Shown: positions 26,133 to 35,800, counted from the first letter of the stretch. The stretch: DNA of 64,000 nt from JANNBN01 sp963763885 (GCA_963763885.1 CAVXQD010000001.1:248001-312000), one strand, 5' to 3'. A program made the numbers and translations. The notes: a model not told the origin generated them from the sequence alone.

Positions 26133-28175
26133 ATGTCTGACTCCGCTGTGCACCTTCAACGCGTCCTCATGGCAATGGCTGGCGAAGGCGCCGTGGCCCG
26201 AGCGGATCAGTTGGCAGCCGTAGAAGCCGTCGTGGAGGATCGCTCCAACGTCTTGTTGGTGCAAGCCACCGGCTGGGGGAAGTCGGCGGTGTACTGGGCA
26301 GCCACCTCTGCGCTTCGGGCTCAGGGCCACGGTCCAACGCTGATCGTCTCGCCGTTGTTGGCCCTGATGCGTGATCAGGTTGCAGCGGCCACCGCTGCGG
26401 GTCTCACTGCGGCCACCATCAATTCCACCAACATCGAGGACTGGGAAGCAGTGTTGGCTAGCCTCGCGGCTGGCGCAATTGATGTGTTGCTAGTTTCGCC
26501 CGAGCGGCTGGCCAATCCGCGATTTGCTGCCCTTTTGCCAGACCTTGTGGCCTCGGCCGGGCTCATCGTGATTGACGAGGCTCACTGCATCTCTGACTGG
26601 GGCTTTGACTTCCGCCCGGACTACCAACGCCTTGCAAAGACGCTTGTCCATGTAGCGGCGACTGCGCCCGTACTAGCGACCACGGCAACCGCCAACGAGC
26701 GCGTCACCATCGATGTTGCGGGCCAACTTGGCGCCGACACCCGAACGTTCCGTGGGTCGCTAGCTCGGTCTTCATTGCGGCTCGCTGTTGTGCCGGGGCT
26801 GGCAGCACTCGAGCGATATGCCTGGGTGGCTGACGCGTTGTCCACCCTCGACGGATCCGGAATTGTCTATGCGCTTACGGTTGCCGAAACCGAAAGACTT
26901 GCGGGCTTTCTCACTTCCCGGGGTTTCGACGTTGCTGCCTATTCCGGCCAACTGCAGTCAAGCGACCGGGAACGCATCGAAGATCGCTTGCGCCACAACG
27001 ATCTCAAAGCGGTTGTCGCAACATCTGCTCTTGGCATGGGCTACGACAAACCAGACCTTGCCTTCTGTATTCACGTCGGCTCGCCGTCGTCACCCGTTGC
27101 CTATTACCAACAGGTTGGCCGTGCAGGCCGAGCCCTTGATCAGGCGTTGGCGGTGCTTTTGCCAGCAGAGACTGACGAGCGTATTTGGGAATACTTCGCA
27201 ACGTCTGGCGTGCCAGACGAAGCCAGAGTCGACACAATCCTCGGCGCGCTTACCAACGGGCCGCTGAGCATCGTGGCTCTAGAGAGCACCACTGGAATCA
27301 GACGCGGTCGTCTCGAAGGGCTACTCAAGATCTTGGCCGTCGACGAGGCGGTAGAACGCGAAGGGTCGCAGTGGGCGGCAACCGGGCGTTCCTGGATCTA
27401 CGACGCGCCGCGGTGGACCGCCCTAGCGGAAGTGCGTGAACGCGAAGCCAACCTCATGCGGTCTTTCGCTGCAGGTGCAGGGTGTCTGATGCGGTTCTTG
27501 CAGGCTGCACTCGATGATCCAGCGCCAGAGGATTGCGGTCGCTGCTCGGTGTGTACCGGTGTGCTGCCGGCGCCGGGAGCCTGTCCTGATCCGGAAACAG
27601 TTCAAGCGGCTCGAATATTTGCGCGCGGACAAGATGTGATTATTGAACCCCGCAAGCGCTGGCCGTCCGGTGCTGGACCCAAAGGCGCCATTGTCAGCTG
27701 TGTCGACGGGCGAGCACTTGCGTTTGCCGACGATCCTGGCTGGGCCGACGAAGTGCGTTCCATGCACGATGGTCCAGCAGACCAAGCCATCCTCCACGGC
27801 ATGGTCGAAGTCCTCCGGCGCTGGCGCTCCACATGGTCGGTACGACCAGTCGCGGTGGTGCCTATGCCTTCGGCATCGTTCGGCAGGTTGAACCGGTCAA
27901 TCGCCGAACACATTGGTGTCGTCGGGAAACTTCCCGTTGTCGATGTACTTGTTCGCTCCGGTGGTTCAGTTGGCCCTGACGCGTCGTCTGCAACGATGGT
28001 GCGCGCATTGTTCGAAGCGATGTCGGTGCAGCACTCGGTCGAAGTACCGAACGGTCCGGTGTTGCTCGTCGACGCCGAATACCGCACCGGGTGGTCGATG
28101 ACCGTCGCTGGATCGGTGCTCCGGTCCGCCGGTGCAGCAGCGGTGCTTCCTCTTGTGGTGCACCAATTACCGTAA
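26133..28175 (+). CDS. recQ: RecQ-family DNA helicase with C-terminal phosphoribosyltransferase-like domain
   Basis: About 680 residues. Helicase motifs are all visible: LLVQATGWGKSAVYW (Walker A with Trp), VSPLLALMRDQV, IDEAHCISDWGFDFRPDY, TTATAN, and VGRAGR. A cysteine set near CGRCSVCTG is the RecQ zinc module. The last roughly 110 residues (PMPSASFGRLNRSIAEH through VLLVDAEYRTGWSMTVAG) have the shape of a phosphoribosyltransferase fold with a PRPP-loop-like VLLVD segment, as in some actinobacterial RecQ proteins. It should unwind recombination and repair intermediates. The start is uncertain: ATG 26133, GTG 26109 and ATG 26079 are all in frame and none has a clear ribosome binding site. 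Confidence 0.85.
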   Translation: MSDSAVHLQRVLMAMAGEGAVARADQLAAVEAVVEDRSNVLLVQATGWGKSAVYWAATSALRAQGHGPTLIVSPLLALMRDQVAAATAAGLTAATINSTNIEDWEAVLASLAAGAIDVLLVSPERLANPRFAALLPDLVASAGLIVIDEAHCISDWGFDFRPDYQRLAKTLVHVAATAPVLATTATANERVTIDVAGQLGADTRTFRGSLARSSLRLAVVPGLAALERYAWVADALSTLDGSGIVYALTVAETERLAGFLTSRGFDVAAYSGQLQSSDRERIEDRLRHNDLKAVVATSALGMGYDKPDLAFCIHVGSPSSPVAYYQQVGRAGRALDQALAVLLPAETDERIWEYFATSGVPDEARVDTILGALTNGPLSIVALESTTGIRRGRLEGLLKILAVDEAVEREGSQWAATGRSWIYDAPRWTALAEVREREANLMRSFAAGAGCLMRFLQAALDDPAPEDCGRCSVCTGVLPAPGACPDPETVQAARIFARGQDVIIEPRKRWPSGAGPKGAIVSCVDGRALAFADDPGWADEVRSMHDGPADQAILHGMVEVLRRWRSTWSVRPVAVVPMPSASFGRLNRSIAEHIGVVGKLPVVDVLVRSGGSVGPDASSATMVRALFEAMSVQHSVEVPNGPVLLVDAEYRTGWSMTVAGSVLRSAGAAAVLPLVVHQLP

Positions 28176-28278
28176 CGCTGCACGTAGGAGCCAGAACCGC
28201 GGCACAATTCAAAGACCAGCAGATACTTCGGGGAAGTCGACCCCCATCCCCGCCCAACAGGAACCATGAGGAGCAGCC

Positions 28279-30534
28279 ATGCCTGATAATCCGTCTGTGT
28301 CGTCTGACAACCCCAACAACGCCGGTGGTGAAGCGTTGGAGATCAACGACACTCCGCAGACTTGTCCGGTTCTGGGCGGCGCACATGCAGCGCACACCGC
28401 CGTCGGCTCGGCGGCCAACGAGCATTGGTGGCCCAACCAACTCAGCTTGCGGATGCTGCACCAGAACGCACCGATGGCCAACCCCATGGGCGATGGTTTC
28501 GACTACCCCACACAGTTCAAGAGCCTCGATCTCGGTGCGGTGAAGCAAGACCTCACAGACCTCATGACGTCCTCGCAAGAATGGTGGCCAGCCGACTACG
28601 GCCACTACGGCCCGTTCTTCATTCGGATGGCTTGGCACAGTGCTGGGACGTATCGCGTCAAGGACGGTCGCGGTGGTGCCGGCAACGGAACGCAGCGATT
28701 TGCGCCACTCAACAGTTGGCCAGACAACGGCAACCTGGACAAGGCGCGTGCGCTGCTGCTTCCCATCAAGCAGAAGTACGGCCAGAAGCTGTCTTGGGCA
28801 GATCTGATGGTCCTCGCTGGCAACGTGGCGTTGGAGTCCATGGGCTTTTCCACGTTCGGCTTTGGCGGGGGTCGTGCCGATGTTTGGGCGCCAGAAGAGG
28901 ACATCTATTGGGGTCCAGAAACCACATGGCTTGGGGACCAGCGATACACCGGTGACCGTGACCTGATGAACCCGCTTGGTGCTGTTCAGATGGGTCTGAT
29001 TTACGTCAACCCTGAAGGCCCAAATGGCAACCCCGACCCGCTTGCTTCGGCTCGTGACATTCGCGAGACGTTTGCGCGCATGGCAATGGACGACGAGGAA
29101 ACCGTTGCGCTGGTCGCAGGTGGACATACGTTTGGCAAGGCTCACGGTGCTGGTGACCCTGCGCTGGTTGGACCGGAACCAGAAGGTGCTCCAATGGAGC
29201 AGCTCGGCATGGGGTGGAAGAACGGCTTCGGCTCTGGCAAGGGAGTGGACACCACGACCAGCGGCATCGAGGGCGCTTGGACGCCAACCCCAATCACCTG
29301 GGACAACTCGTATTTCGACGTCCTCTTTGGGTACGACTGGAAGCTGACACGCAGCCCGGCTGGTGCCCAGCAATGGACGCCGTCCAACCCAGAGGCGCAA
29401 GGTACCGTCCCCGATGCGCACGACCCGTCGCGTTCTCACGCGCCGATGATGACCACCGCAGACATGGCTTTGAAAATGGATCCTGTTTACGAGCCCATCT
29501 CCAGACGCTTTCATCAGGACCCTGCAGCGTTTGCCGACGCGTTTGCCCGGGCCTGGTTCAAGTTGACGCACCGAGACATGGGGCCGCGTGTTCGGTACCT
29601 CGGAACTGAAGTTCCAGCCGAAGTACTGATCTGGCAGGACCCGGTTCCGGCAGTTGATCACCCGTTGATTGACGCCGAGGACGTTGCTGTCTTGAAGGCC
29701 AACGTGCTGGCAGCTGGCGTCACCGTTTCGGAATTGGTTTCCACTGCGTGGGCGTCGGCTTCAACCTTCCGTAACAGCGACAAACGCGGCGGAGCTAACG
29801 GCGCACGGGTTCGGCTGGCCCCGCAAAACAGCTGGACGGTTAACAACCCGCCACAGTTGCGCAGGGTGCTCGAAACGCTGACGCAGGTTCGTTCGTCGTT
29901 CAACGAAACCGGGAAAACGGTTTCGCTGGCTGACCTCATCGTGTTGGCGGGGTGTGCCGGCATCGAAGCCGCGGCCGCCAAAGCCGGACACACTGTTGTG
30001 GTGCCGTTCACGCCGGGCCGGACCGATGCCACCGAAGCGCAGACCGACGCTGATTCGTTCGCAGCGCTGGAGCCAACTGCTGACGGCTTTCGCAACTATG
30101 TCGGCAAGGGACACAACCTGCCCGCTGAGGCTCTGCTGGTAGACCGTGCTCAGCTGCTCACCCTGAGTGCGCCAGAGATGACAGCCCTTGTGGGCGGCCT
30201 ACGGGTGCTCAACACCAACGCAGACGGGTCTGACCATGGGGTGCTCACGCAACGTGCGGAAACCCTCTCCAACGACTTCTTTGTCAACCTGCTGGACCTC
30301 CGGACCGAGTGGAAACCAGTTGCGCAAACCGCTGACCTCTTCACCGGCCATGATCGGGCGACGGGTGAGCAGAAGTGGTCGGGAACCCGTTGCGACCTGA
30401 TCTTTGGGTCCAACTCGCAGCTCCGTGCAATCGCCGAGGTGTACAGCTCTGCTGATGGCGAGCAAAAGTTTGTGCAGGACTTTGTGGCTGCGTGGGTGAA
30501 GGTGATGAACCTTGACCGCTTCGACCTGGCCTGA
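28279..30534 (+). CDS. katG: Catalase-peroxidase
   Basis: 751 residues, the full bifunctional length. The distal haem pocket is RMAWHSAGTYR (about 116-126, with Arg, Trp and His). LIYVNPEGPNGNPD supplies the Tyr of the Met-Tyr-Trp adduct, and AGGHTFGKAHGA (near 280) the proximal region. The C-terminal half repeats the peroxidase fold in degenerate form, as in all KatG. It removes hydrogen peroxide in the cytoplasm. A GAGGAG lies just before the ATG. No FurA-type regulator gene is adjacent, unlike in mycobacteria. Confidence 0.97.
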   Translation: MPDNPSVSSDNPNNAGGEALEINDTPQTCPVLGGAHAAHTAVGSAANEHWWPNQLSLRMLHQNAPMANPMGDGFDYPTQFKSLDLGAVKQDLTDLMTSSQEWWPADYGHYGPFFIRMAWHSAGTYRVKDGRGGAGNGTQRFAPLNSWPDNGNLDKARALLLPIKQKYGQKLSWADLMVLAGNVALESMGFSTFGFGGGRADVWAPEEDIYWGPETTWLGDQRYTGDRDLMNPLGAVQMGLIYVNPEGPNGNPDPLASARDIRETFARMAMDDEETVALVAGGHTFGKAHGAGDPALVGPEPEGAPMEQLGMGWKNGFGSGKGVDTTTSGIEGAWTPTPITWDNSYFDVLFGYDWKLTRSPAGAQQWTPSNPEAQGTVPDAHDPSRSHAPMMTTADMALKMDPVYEPISRRFHQDPAAFADAFARAWFKLTHRDMGPRVRYLGTEVPAEVLIWQDPVPAVDHPLIDAEDVAVLKANVLAAGVTVSELVSTAWASASTFRNSDKRGGANGARVRLAPQNSWTVNNPPQLRRVLETLTQVRSSFNETGKTVSLADLIVLAGCAGIEAAAAKAGHTVVVPFTPGRTDATEAQTDADSFAALEPTADGFRNYVGKGHNLPAEALLVDRAQLLTLSAPEMTALVGGLRVLNTNADGSDHGVLTQRAETLSNDFFVNLLDLRTEWKPVAQTADLFTGHDRATGEQKWSGTRCDLIFGSNSQLRAIAEVYSSADGEQKFVQDFVAAWVKVMNLDRFDLA

Positions 30535-30579
30535 CATTCGTTGGCACCAGCTGTTGTGCGTATCGATAGCGTCTGGTAA

Positions 30580-31263
30580 ATGCATGGCCTTCAGCGGCTA
30601 AGTCCGGTTCTGGTTTGCATCGTTGTCGCATGTAGTTCGCGGACGTCGGGCTTGGCCAAAGAACCCAACGTGAATCGGACCACCAGGCAGGACCAGTTGC
30701 ATACCCAGCATTCGCCTCAGCGCCCCTTCAGTTCGATTCCCGCCACGGGTAAACCGACGAACGTAGTCCCGTGCCCGATGTACGAGTCGGTGCAGCTCGG
30801 AACGCTTCCCGATGCGCTCACGGAATTCTCTGGATGGAAGACCTGGTCACCTATACCGACGCTTCGGGGCAGGCCTGGATCGTGATCGCAGACACCGGCG
30901 ACAACGCACAACGCCGAGACGACGTACAGCTGATTTTGGTGCCAGATCCCGATCTCTCGGCCACGAGGGTTGTGGCTGCCGGCGTGGTCAACCTGACCTG
31001 GGCTGACGGGTCACAGGACGTGGAGTCGCTCATCGTGGACCTCCTGACCGGCGATGCCACGCCTCGTGGGAGAACGATTCGAAGCCAATGACCCACAGGT
31101 CTCGGTTCACACGATTTACGCCGACGCGCTGACCCCGGGTGCGACACCGTGCACCATCAGGCCAGGTACCGGCAAGCTGGAATCGTTGGCCATCACCGAC
31201 GATGGTGTGCTGCTCCAGGCCACCGAGGGAATGGGTGTTCCTTTGACGGCCCTGTCTCGGTGA
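30580..31263 (+). pseudogene. Decayed lipoprotein gene with several frameshifts
   Basis: The remnant can be followed through three frames. It begins with a lipoprotein signal (LSPVLVCIVVACSS) at 30580, continues from about 30771 as MEDLVTYTDASGQAWIVIAD and TGDNAQRRDDVQ, ADGSQDVESLIVDLLTGD, and resumes at about 31054 as GERFEANDPQVSVHTIY with a C-terminal GKLESLAITDDGVLLQ. These pieces follow the order of one family of secreted propeller-like proteins with a TGDN motif, but no single frame spans them. At least two frameshifts and probably a deletion are needed. It lies downstream of katG and is convergent with the dikinase-like gene. Confidence 0.7.
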
Positions 31264-31277
31264 GGTAACAGCACGTG

Positions 31278-32783
31278 TCAGTTGAAGATCCAGGTCCTTG
31301 CCTGCTTGATGGCGAGTGCCCCCGCTGCGGTGATCTTGAACTCCACTTCCATCGCGAATTTCTCGCCGGGCTCCACCTCGTAGAGCTTCGCAAACTGCGA
31401 GTGGATTTCGGACAGGCTGGACCGCAGCGCTGTGGTCTGCGCTTCGGTCATAAGTAGCTGGCCGGGCTTGGCAAGGTTGGACCGATTAACCACCGTGGTG
31501 GAGCCGTCTTCTCCTAGCAGTAGGGCTTCCGGAACGGACAACGCCTCTGGGTTAGTGACGAGGTCTTCGCCCAATTGTGTGTTCACATAGTATGCGCCCG
31601 GCGTTTCGTATACTGGGTCAACGCTTACGGCAACGCCGTTAGCAATCTCGTCGGAGAAGTTGGGGTGGAGCAGCACTCCCATTGCGGTGCTCATGTGATC
31701 GATCCGGTAAAAGTCCCGCTCGAGGAATGCCCGCAGGTTCCACACGCTGGCATAGACCTGCTTGATGCACTTGGAGAGGTGTCCTTCATCTGGATGTTGG
31801 GTGCGTGAGTCGTACAGTCCGGCGCCGCTGAAGCTGGGCAGGTCTTCGTTGTTGGTGCTTGACCTGCAGCGGATGGATGTGCCCTCCGGAAACGACTTTT
31901 GCGTTGTCGTCAGTTCGTCCATCATCCAGTCCGGCAAATCGGCTTCCTCGATGTCGTCTCTGAGGTCTTTGAGCTGATCGTCCTGCTTGGCCGGGTCGGA
32001 GCGGAATGTGGGATCAGCCAGCATTGTGCTGACTCGGTCGTAGAACCCGTTCGCCTTCATGAACTCGTCGTAAAAGGAGAACGGCACAGCAAAGCCATCT
32101 GGGGTGCTGGCCTGCGGAAGGTCGAGTGTTCCAAGCACTGCGACGTTGGCAGCCTTCACGCCATACGTTGTCCAGTCGTCGAACCCGATGTCGGTGAGTG
32201 CAGCAACCTTTCGAACGGTGAGGTTGCGTTGAGGCGTCTGCGGCGTGGTGGGCCGGGCGGACTGGTGGTGAGCCTCAACTTCTGCTTGCGACGCCGACTC
32301 CACGGTGAATCCGTCGACCGTCACCTGGTACTTCACGTAGCGGCCGATGAGTGCCTTCACCTCGTCTCGTGCAAGGGCGTCTGCAACATACGCATTTGGA
32401 ACCTTGTCCTGCACGGCCCGGAGATTGACGTGCGACAACGGGGTCTGTGAAACGGTGGTGATGACCCCGGCGACTCGAGGCAACTCGTTAGGCAGCGCTT
32501 CGTAGATGACCACGTCCAAGGCATTGGGCCGTTCCTCAAGCGACATCACCCGAAGTAGCCCAAACCCAACCGCCTGGTTCAACGGCGCGAAGTCCTTTGA
32601 GGCGGGTTGCGTCAGCGCGTTGTCCCCTTCGACTGCGGAGGTTTCTACCGGCACAGCGGCTTGCGTCGTGGGAGCCGCTGCTGCGGTATCGGCCGATTCG
32701 GAGGTGGAGCTACAAGCAGCAAGCAGGAGGCTGACGGTGACAATGGTCGAGCGGGAGCCGGAGGAAACGAGCAGCTTCATCAT
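31278..32783 (-). CDS. Secreted lipoprotein with phosphohistidine domain and PEP-synthase/glucan-dikinase ATP-grasp domain
   Basis: 501 residues. The lipobox LLLAAC (C24) follows a signal sequence, and a Thr/Ala linker comes next. Residues about 65-160 form a swivelling phosphohistidine domain: VAGVITT then TPLSHVNLRAVQDKV with His118. Residues about 190-501 are a PPDK_N ATP-grasp domain: YGVKAANVA (207-215), CRSSTNNEDLPSFSG (306-320), and C-terminal EVEF and IKQARTW. His domain before ATP domain is the order of glucan and phosphoglucan water dikinases, not of PEP synthase, and LSHVNLRA resembles the dikinase LSHVSVRA. It probably moves phosphate from ATP to a surface polymer (inference). Its start overlaps the upstream gene's stop (ATGA). 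Confidence 0.8.
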   Translation of the reverse strand: MMKLLVSSGSRSTIVTVSLLLAACSSTSESADTAAAAPTTQAAVPVETSAVEGDNALTQPASKDFAPLNQAVGFGLLRVMSLEERPNALDVVIYEALPNELPRVAGVITTVSQTPLSHVNLRAVQDKVPNAYVADALARDEVKALIGRYVKYQVTVDGFTVESASQAEVEAHHQSARPTTPQTPQRNLTVRKVAALTDIGFDDWTTYGVKAANVAVLGTLDLPQASTPDGFAVPFSFYDEFMKANGFYDRVSTMLADPTFRSDPAKQDDQLKDLRDDIEEADLPDWMMDELTTTQKSFPEGTSIRCRSSTNNEDLPSFSGAGLYDSRTQHPDEGHLSKCIKQVYASVWNLRAFLERDFYRIDHMSTAMGVLLHPNFSDEIANGVAVSVDPVYETPGAYYVNTQLGEDLVTNPEALSVPEALLLGEDGSTTVVNRSNLAKPGQLLMTEAQTTALRSSLSEIHSQFAKLYEVEPGEKFAMEVEFKITAAGALAIKQARTWIFN

Positions 32784-33969
32784 TCCACCAACACCGGCAC
32801 GCGGTATGCGTCGTAGAGGTCCTTTTCCAGTTCGTACACCGGCAGCGCCGACTGCGGGAAAGGATAGAAAGTGAGCTTATTTGCCATTGCCGGCATGTTC
32901 GTTGCCAAGAGTTCGTACGCAATTGCGATCTCGGCAAACGTATAGGTGTCGTTAGGTTGGAAGGCAAACCGGTAACGGCCCTTGGTCCCGTCGGGTCCGA
33001 GTGCCTCGGCGTCGTAGACGATGTCTCCGCGCATCTTTCCGGGAGCTGGACCGCGTCCGCCAGGGATGCCAACAGCCTGCGCAAACACTGGGTGAGCACG
33101 GTAAGCCTCGGTGTTCATGAAGTACACGCTTGGCCGGTCCGTGTCCGTGTCGACCAGCCAGAACTTTATGAACTCAAGCCCGGCAAGGTATCCATCTCGG
33201 GCTACTTCGTCGCCTTGGTACGAAAGCAGTTCGTAGGTTGCCTTGTCGGGAATGAGCACCGCGCCTGTAGCGATGTCCATCGCAGGGGCAGAGTTCAGCG
33301 GGTTTGCTGTGGTTGGCGAGTCCAGCTCGGTGAGATCATCGATGCCGTCACCATCGACGTCGCCGGGGGAGGCCACGTTTAGCGTTTCCACTCTGTAGTG
33401 ATCCCTTGAAAGTTGAGTACGGCCATCGGTCAACGTGGTCTGGCCGTCGTTCCCTCGAGCAATAGCAACGGGAAGTTCGAGGGTCGCAGCCAGGTCCGGT
33501 TTCACGTACAGCACGAAGTACTGGTCGGTGGTGGATTCCACCACGATGGCCGTGACGTCGCCGGTCCCCACGGCCGCTGCAGAGGTAGGAGCGATGGGCT
33601 CGGCGACGGAATCGCTCGGCACTGAGGTTTCAGCCGATTCAGCTACCTCGATGGTTTCGACAGTCTCGGTAGGTTCGACGGTGGGGATGCAACTGATTCG
33701 GGCTCTGTTGTGACTGCCGTGGTCTCAACCGGAGTTGTGTCCGTACTGGCAGAGTTGTCCGTTTCCGACGAACAACCTGCGGCGAGCAAGAGAACTGCCA
33801 AACCGGTGAGACCCCACGATGTACGGCCCTTTCGGCGTGCCTCGGAGGAAGCAGCCGGGTGCTGAGCGTCAGGATACGAAGGCGAAGAATGCGGTGTCAC
33901 AGTGCGAAGCCTAAAACGACCGGTTGAGAACTCGGTGAGACAACGGTGTGAGGACATGGAACTCTCCAC
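32780..33969 (-). pseudogene. Frameshifted Ca-binding lipoprotein gene
   Basis: Two frames together make one protein. The first (from 33969) has a lipoprotein signal ending VLLLAAGC and a Thr-rich linker, and runs into a stop near 33643. The second (to 32780) continues that linker as TVEPTETVETIEVAESAE, then PGDVDGDGIDDLTEL, a calcium-binding loop like thrombospondin type 3 repeats, then about 200 residues of unrecognised globular sequence (YFMNTEAYRAHPVFAQAVG). The frames join if one extra C is present in the CCCC run near 33687-33690. This may be a sequencing error, decay, or phase variation. It overlaps the dikinase-like gene by four bases and directly follows the glycosyltransferase. Confidence 0.75.
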
Positions 33970-34719
33970 TCAATCAGCTGTGACCGGGCGTCTCGCAACT
34001 CGTCTCGCTCGACTCCATGCCAGTTTCACGGCGAACCCCACTAAGGGTGAGTACACCCGGATGGAGTCCCGGAGGGGATCAAAATGAGAGGACTCGTTTC
34101 CGTCTAGGTAGATCGTCTGGATTGGTTCTTCAAGCAAGGGAATCCTCGCTTGGGTTGCTTGCAGCAAAACGTTCAGTTCGTACTCAAATCGACTCCCTGG
34201 GATGGTGGTCAACCATCCCAGCAGATCTGAGGAGTAAGCGCGCAGACCAGTTTGAGTGTCACGCAGCGGAACTCCCGTGACCGCACGGAAGAGCGCCCGT
34301 GTGAGGTCGTTGCCCACTTTGCTTTTCCAAGGTATGGAAGCGTCGAGCGTCCGAGAACCAAGCACAATCCTCCCGGACGCGCTTGAAGCAGCCGCAAGAG
34401 CAACAGCGCCAATATCGGAAGCGCAATGCTGACCGTCGGAGTCGGCACACACCACGTGAAAACTAGGGTGTGTGATTGCAATGTACGCGAATCCAGTTTT
34501 GAGCGCGATCCCCTTGCCACGATTTCGAGAATGCACGATGACATGCGCGCCGAGCAGCCTTACTGCATCGAAAATGGCTTCGTAGTCCGAGCCGCTTCCA
34601 TCATCGACGACGACGACTTGCGGACGCGGTTGCTCCTGAGCAACTGCCAAGTCGACAACAAGCTCAATAAGCCGACCATCCGGCTCGTAGGCAGGGATAA
34701 GTACAACCATGCCAGTCAC
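33970..34719 (-). CDS. Family 2 glycosyltransferase (polyprenyl-phosphate sugar synthase-like)
   Basis: A 249-residue GT-A fold enzyme. VVLIPAYEPDGRL starts the nucleotide-binding strand, VVVDDGSGS is the first acidic motif, and VVCADSDGQH is the DxD-type metal site. NRGKGIALKTGF is the loop shared with dolichyl/polyprenyl-phosphate mannose synthases, and DTQTGLRAY a later acceptor-site motif. There is no membrane anchor. It probably loads a sugar onto a lipid carrier at the cytoplasmic face. Four bases separate it from the NAGPA-like gene upstream, and its stop touches the GTG start of the downstream lipoprotein frame. Confidence 0.87.
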   Translation of the reverse strand: MTGMVVLIPAYEPDGRLIELVVDLAVAQEQPRPQVVVVDDGSGSDYEAIFDAVRLLGAHVIVHSRNRGKGIALKTGFAYIAITHPSFHVVCADSDGQHCASDIGAVALAAASSASGRIVLGSRTLDASIPWKSKVGNDLTRALFRAVTGVPLRDTQTGLRAYSSDLLGWLTTIPGSRFEYELNVLLQATQARIPLLEEPIQTIYLDGNESSHFDPLRDSIRVYSPLVGFAVKLAWSRARRVARRPVTAD

Positions 34720-34723
34720 CCGT

Positions 34724-35800
34724 TCACGTCCGGTTCGGCTCCGGTTCGGCTAAGTACAAGACGTCGCTCGTGCCTCGTTCTCGGTTCTTGCCCAGCGGGT
34801 TGTTGACCAACTCGCCGTCGAAGTACATCGTGGTGGAACCTCCGCCATCAAGGTTGTACGCCTCTTTGGCCCCCAGCCCGACGAATAGTTCTGCGAATTC
34901 GGGGAGGGTCACGCCGCGGCTGTATCCCTTCCTACGACCATCGACTGCGATGAAAACAAAGTGGTTGGGTTCGATGACCCCAATGCCCGTGCGCGGATGG
35001 CTGCCCTGTACGGAATGGTTCCCAAAGTTTGTGTCGATTTCGATCTGGTCAATGCCCGGAACCGCCTGACCATCGTCAACCAACGCAGGTCCGAACGAGA
35101 GCGTGGTCCAGACGCCAGATGCAAGCAATGCATCACCGGTTGTCGACTTCTCGTCGTAGATCTCAGCGTGTCCGTCTTTGTAGATGGCCAGCCCGGTGCG
35201 CGTGGGGTCGTCTCGGTAGAGGACACCGTTTCGGATCACGATGCCGCTTTCACGAAACCCGTAGTAGTCCCCGTTGATTGCCCACACGGCGTCATAACGC
35301 TTCGCGATTTCAGAGGTGTTCTCAATGATGTTGTTGCCAAACTTGTTTTCGGCAAAACCGCTCCGCAGACGGCTCGCCGAGCTGAGTTTCACATCAGCGA
35401 CGTAGTAGACGATTTGGTCGACGCCCTCACCGGTGATCATCGGCGTGATGTCAATCGACATGGCAGCGCTGCGGTACGAAGTTTCGGTAACGACTGGTTT
35501 CGAGACGCCATCAACACTTGCTGCCTTCGGAACCGAAGTCGGCGTCGTACCCTGAATCGCACCGGGGATCGGCTTGGTCGTTACCGTCCCGGAAATATGG
35601 GTCTCGGAAACCGAGGCTTCATGCGCGGCAACGTCTCCGATTGCCACGTCGTCGATGACGAACCGATCCAAGGCCCAGTATGCGATCGAACCTGCGATAA
35701 CGAGGATGAAAGCAAGTACCGCTCCAGCTACGCGGATCCACCGACGGTGAATCAGCGACCGCCTGGTCGTGGTGTTGGCTGGTTGGGAGTTGGTCGTCAT
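34724..35800 (-). CDS. Membrane-anchored phosphodiester glycosidase (NAGPA-like)
   Basis: About 358 residues. An N-terminal helix (about 20-42, VAGAVLAFILVIAGSIAYW) anchors the protein. The rest is the PF09992 domain: YDAVWAINGDYYGFRESG, NGVLYRD, a HPRTGIGV loop, FIAVDGR, GYSRGVTL, and the signature AYNLDGGGSTTMYF. Members remove GlcNAc or related sugars from phosphodiester linkages or act on peptidoglycan and teichoic-type polymers. Here it is predicted to act outside the membrane. The ATG at 35800 is preferred; an in-frame start at 35893 adds a segment unlike the family. It sits between the propeller lipoprotein and the glycosyltransferase in a tight operon. Confidence 0.87.
   Translation of the reverse strand: MTTNSQPANTTTRRSLIHRRWIRVAGAVLAFILVIAGSIAYWALDRFVIDDVAIGDVAAHEASVSETHISGTVTTKPIPGAIQGTTPTSVPKAASVDGVSKPVVTETSYRSAAMSIDITPMITGEGVDQIVYYVADVKLSSASRLRSGFAENKFGNNIIENTSEIAKRYDAVWAINGDYYGFRESGIVIRNGVLYRDDPTRTGLAIYKDGHAEIYDEKSTTGDALLASGVWTTLSFGPALVDDGQAVPGIDQIEIDTNFGNHSVQGSHPRTGIGVIEPNHFVFIAVDGRRKGYSRGVTLPEFAELFVGLGAKEAYNLDGGGSTTMYFDGELVNNPLGKNRERGTSDVLYLAEPEPNRT

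Noticed and set aside
27862..29661. 599-codon minus-strand frame across the recQ end and katG start
   Set aside because: Both plus-strand genes have complete catalytic motifs. The minus frame has no domain, spans an intergenic gap, and starts inside katG.
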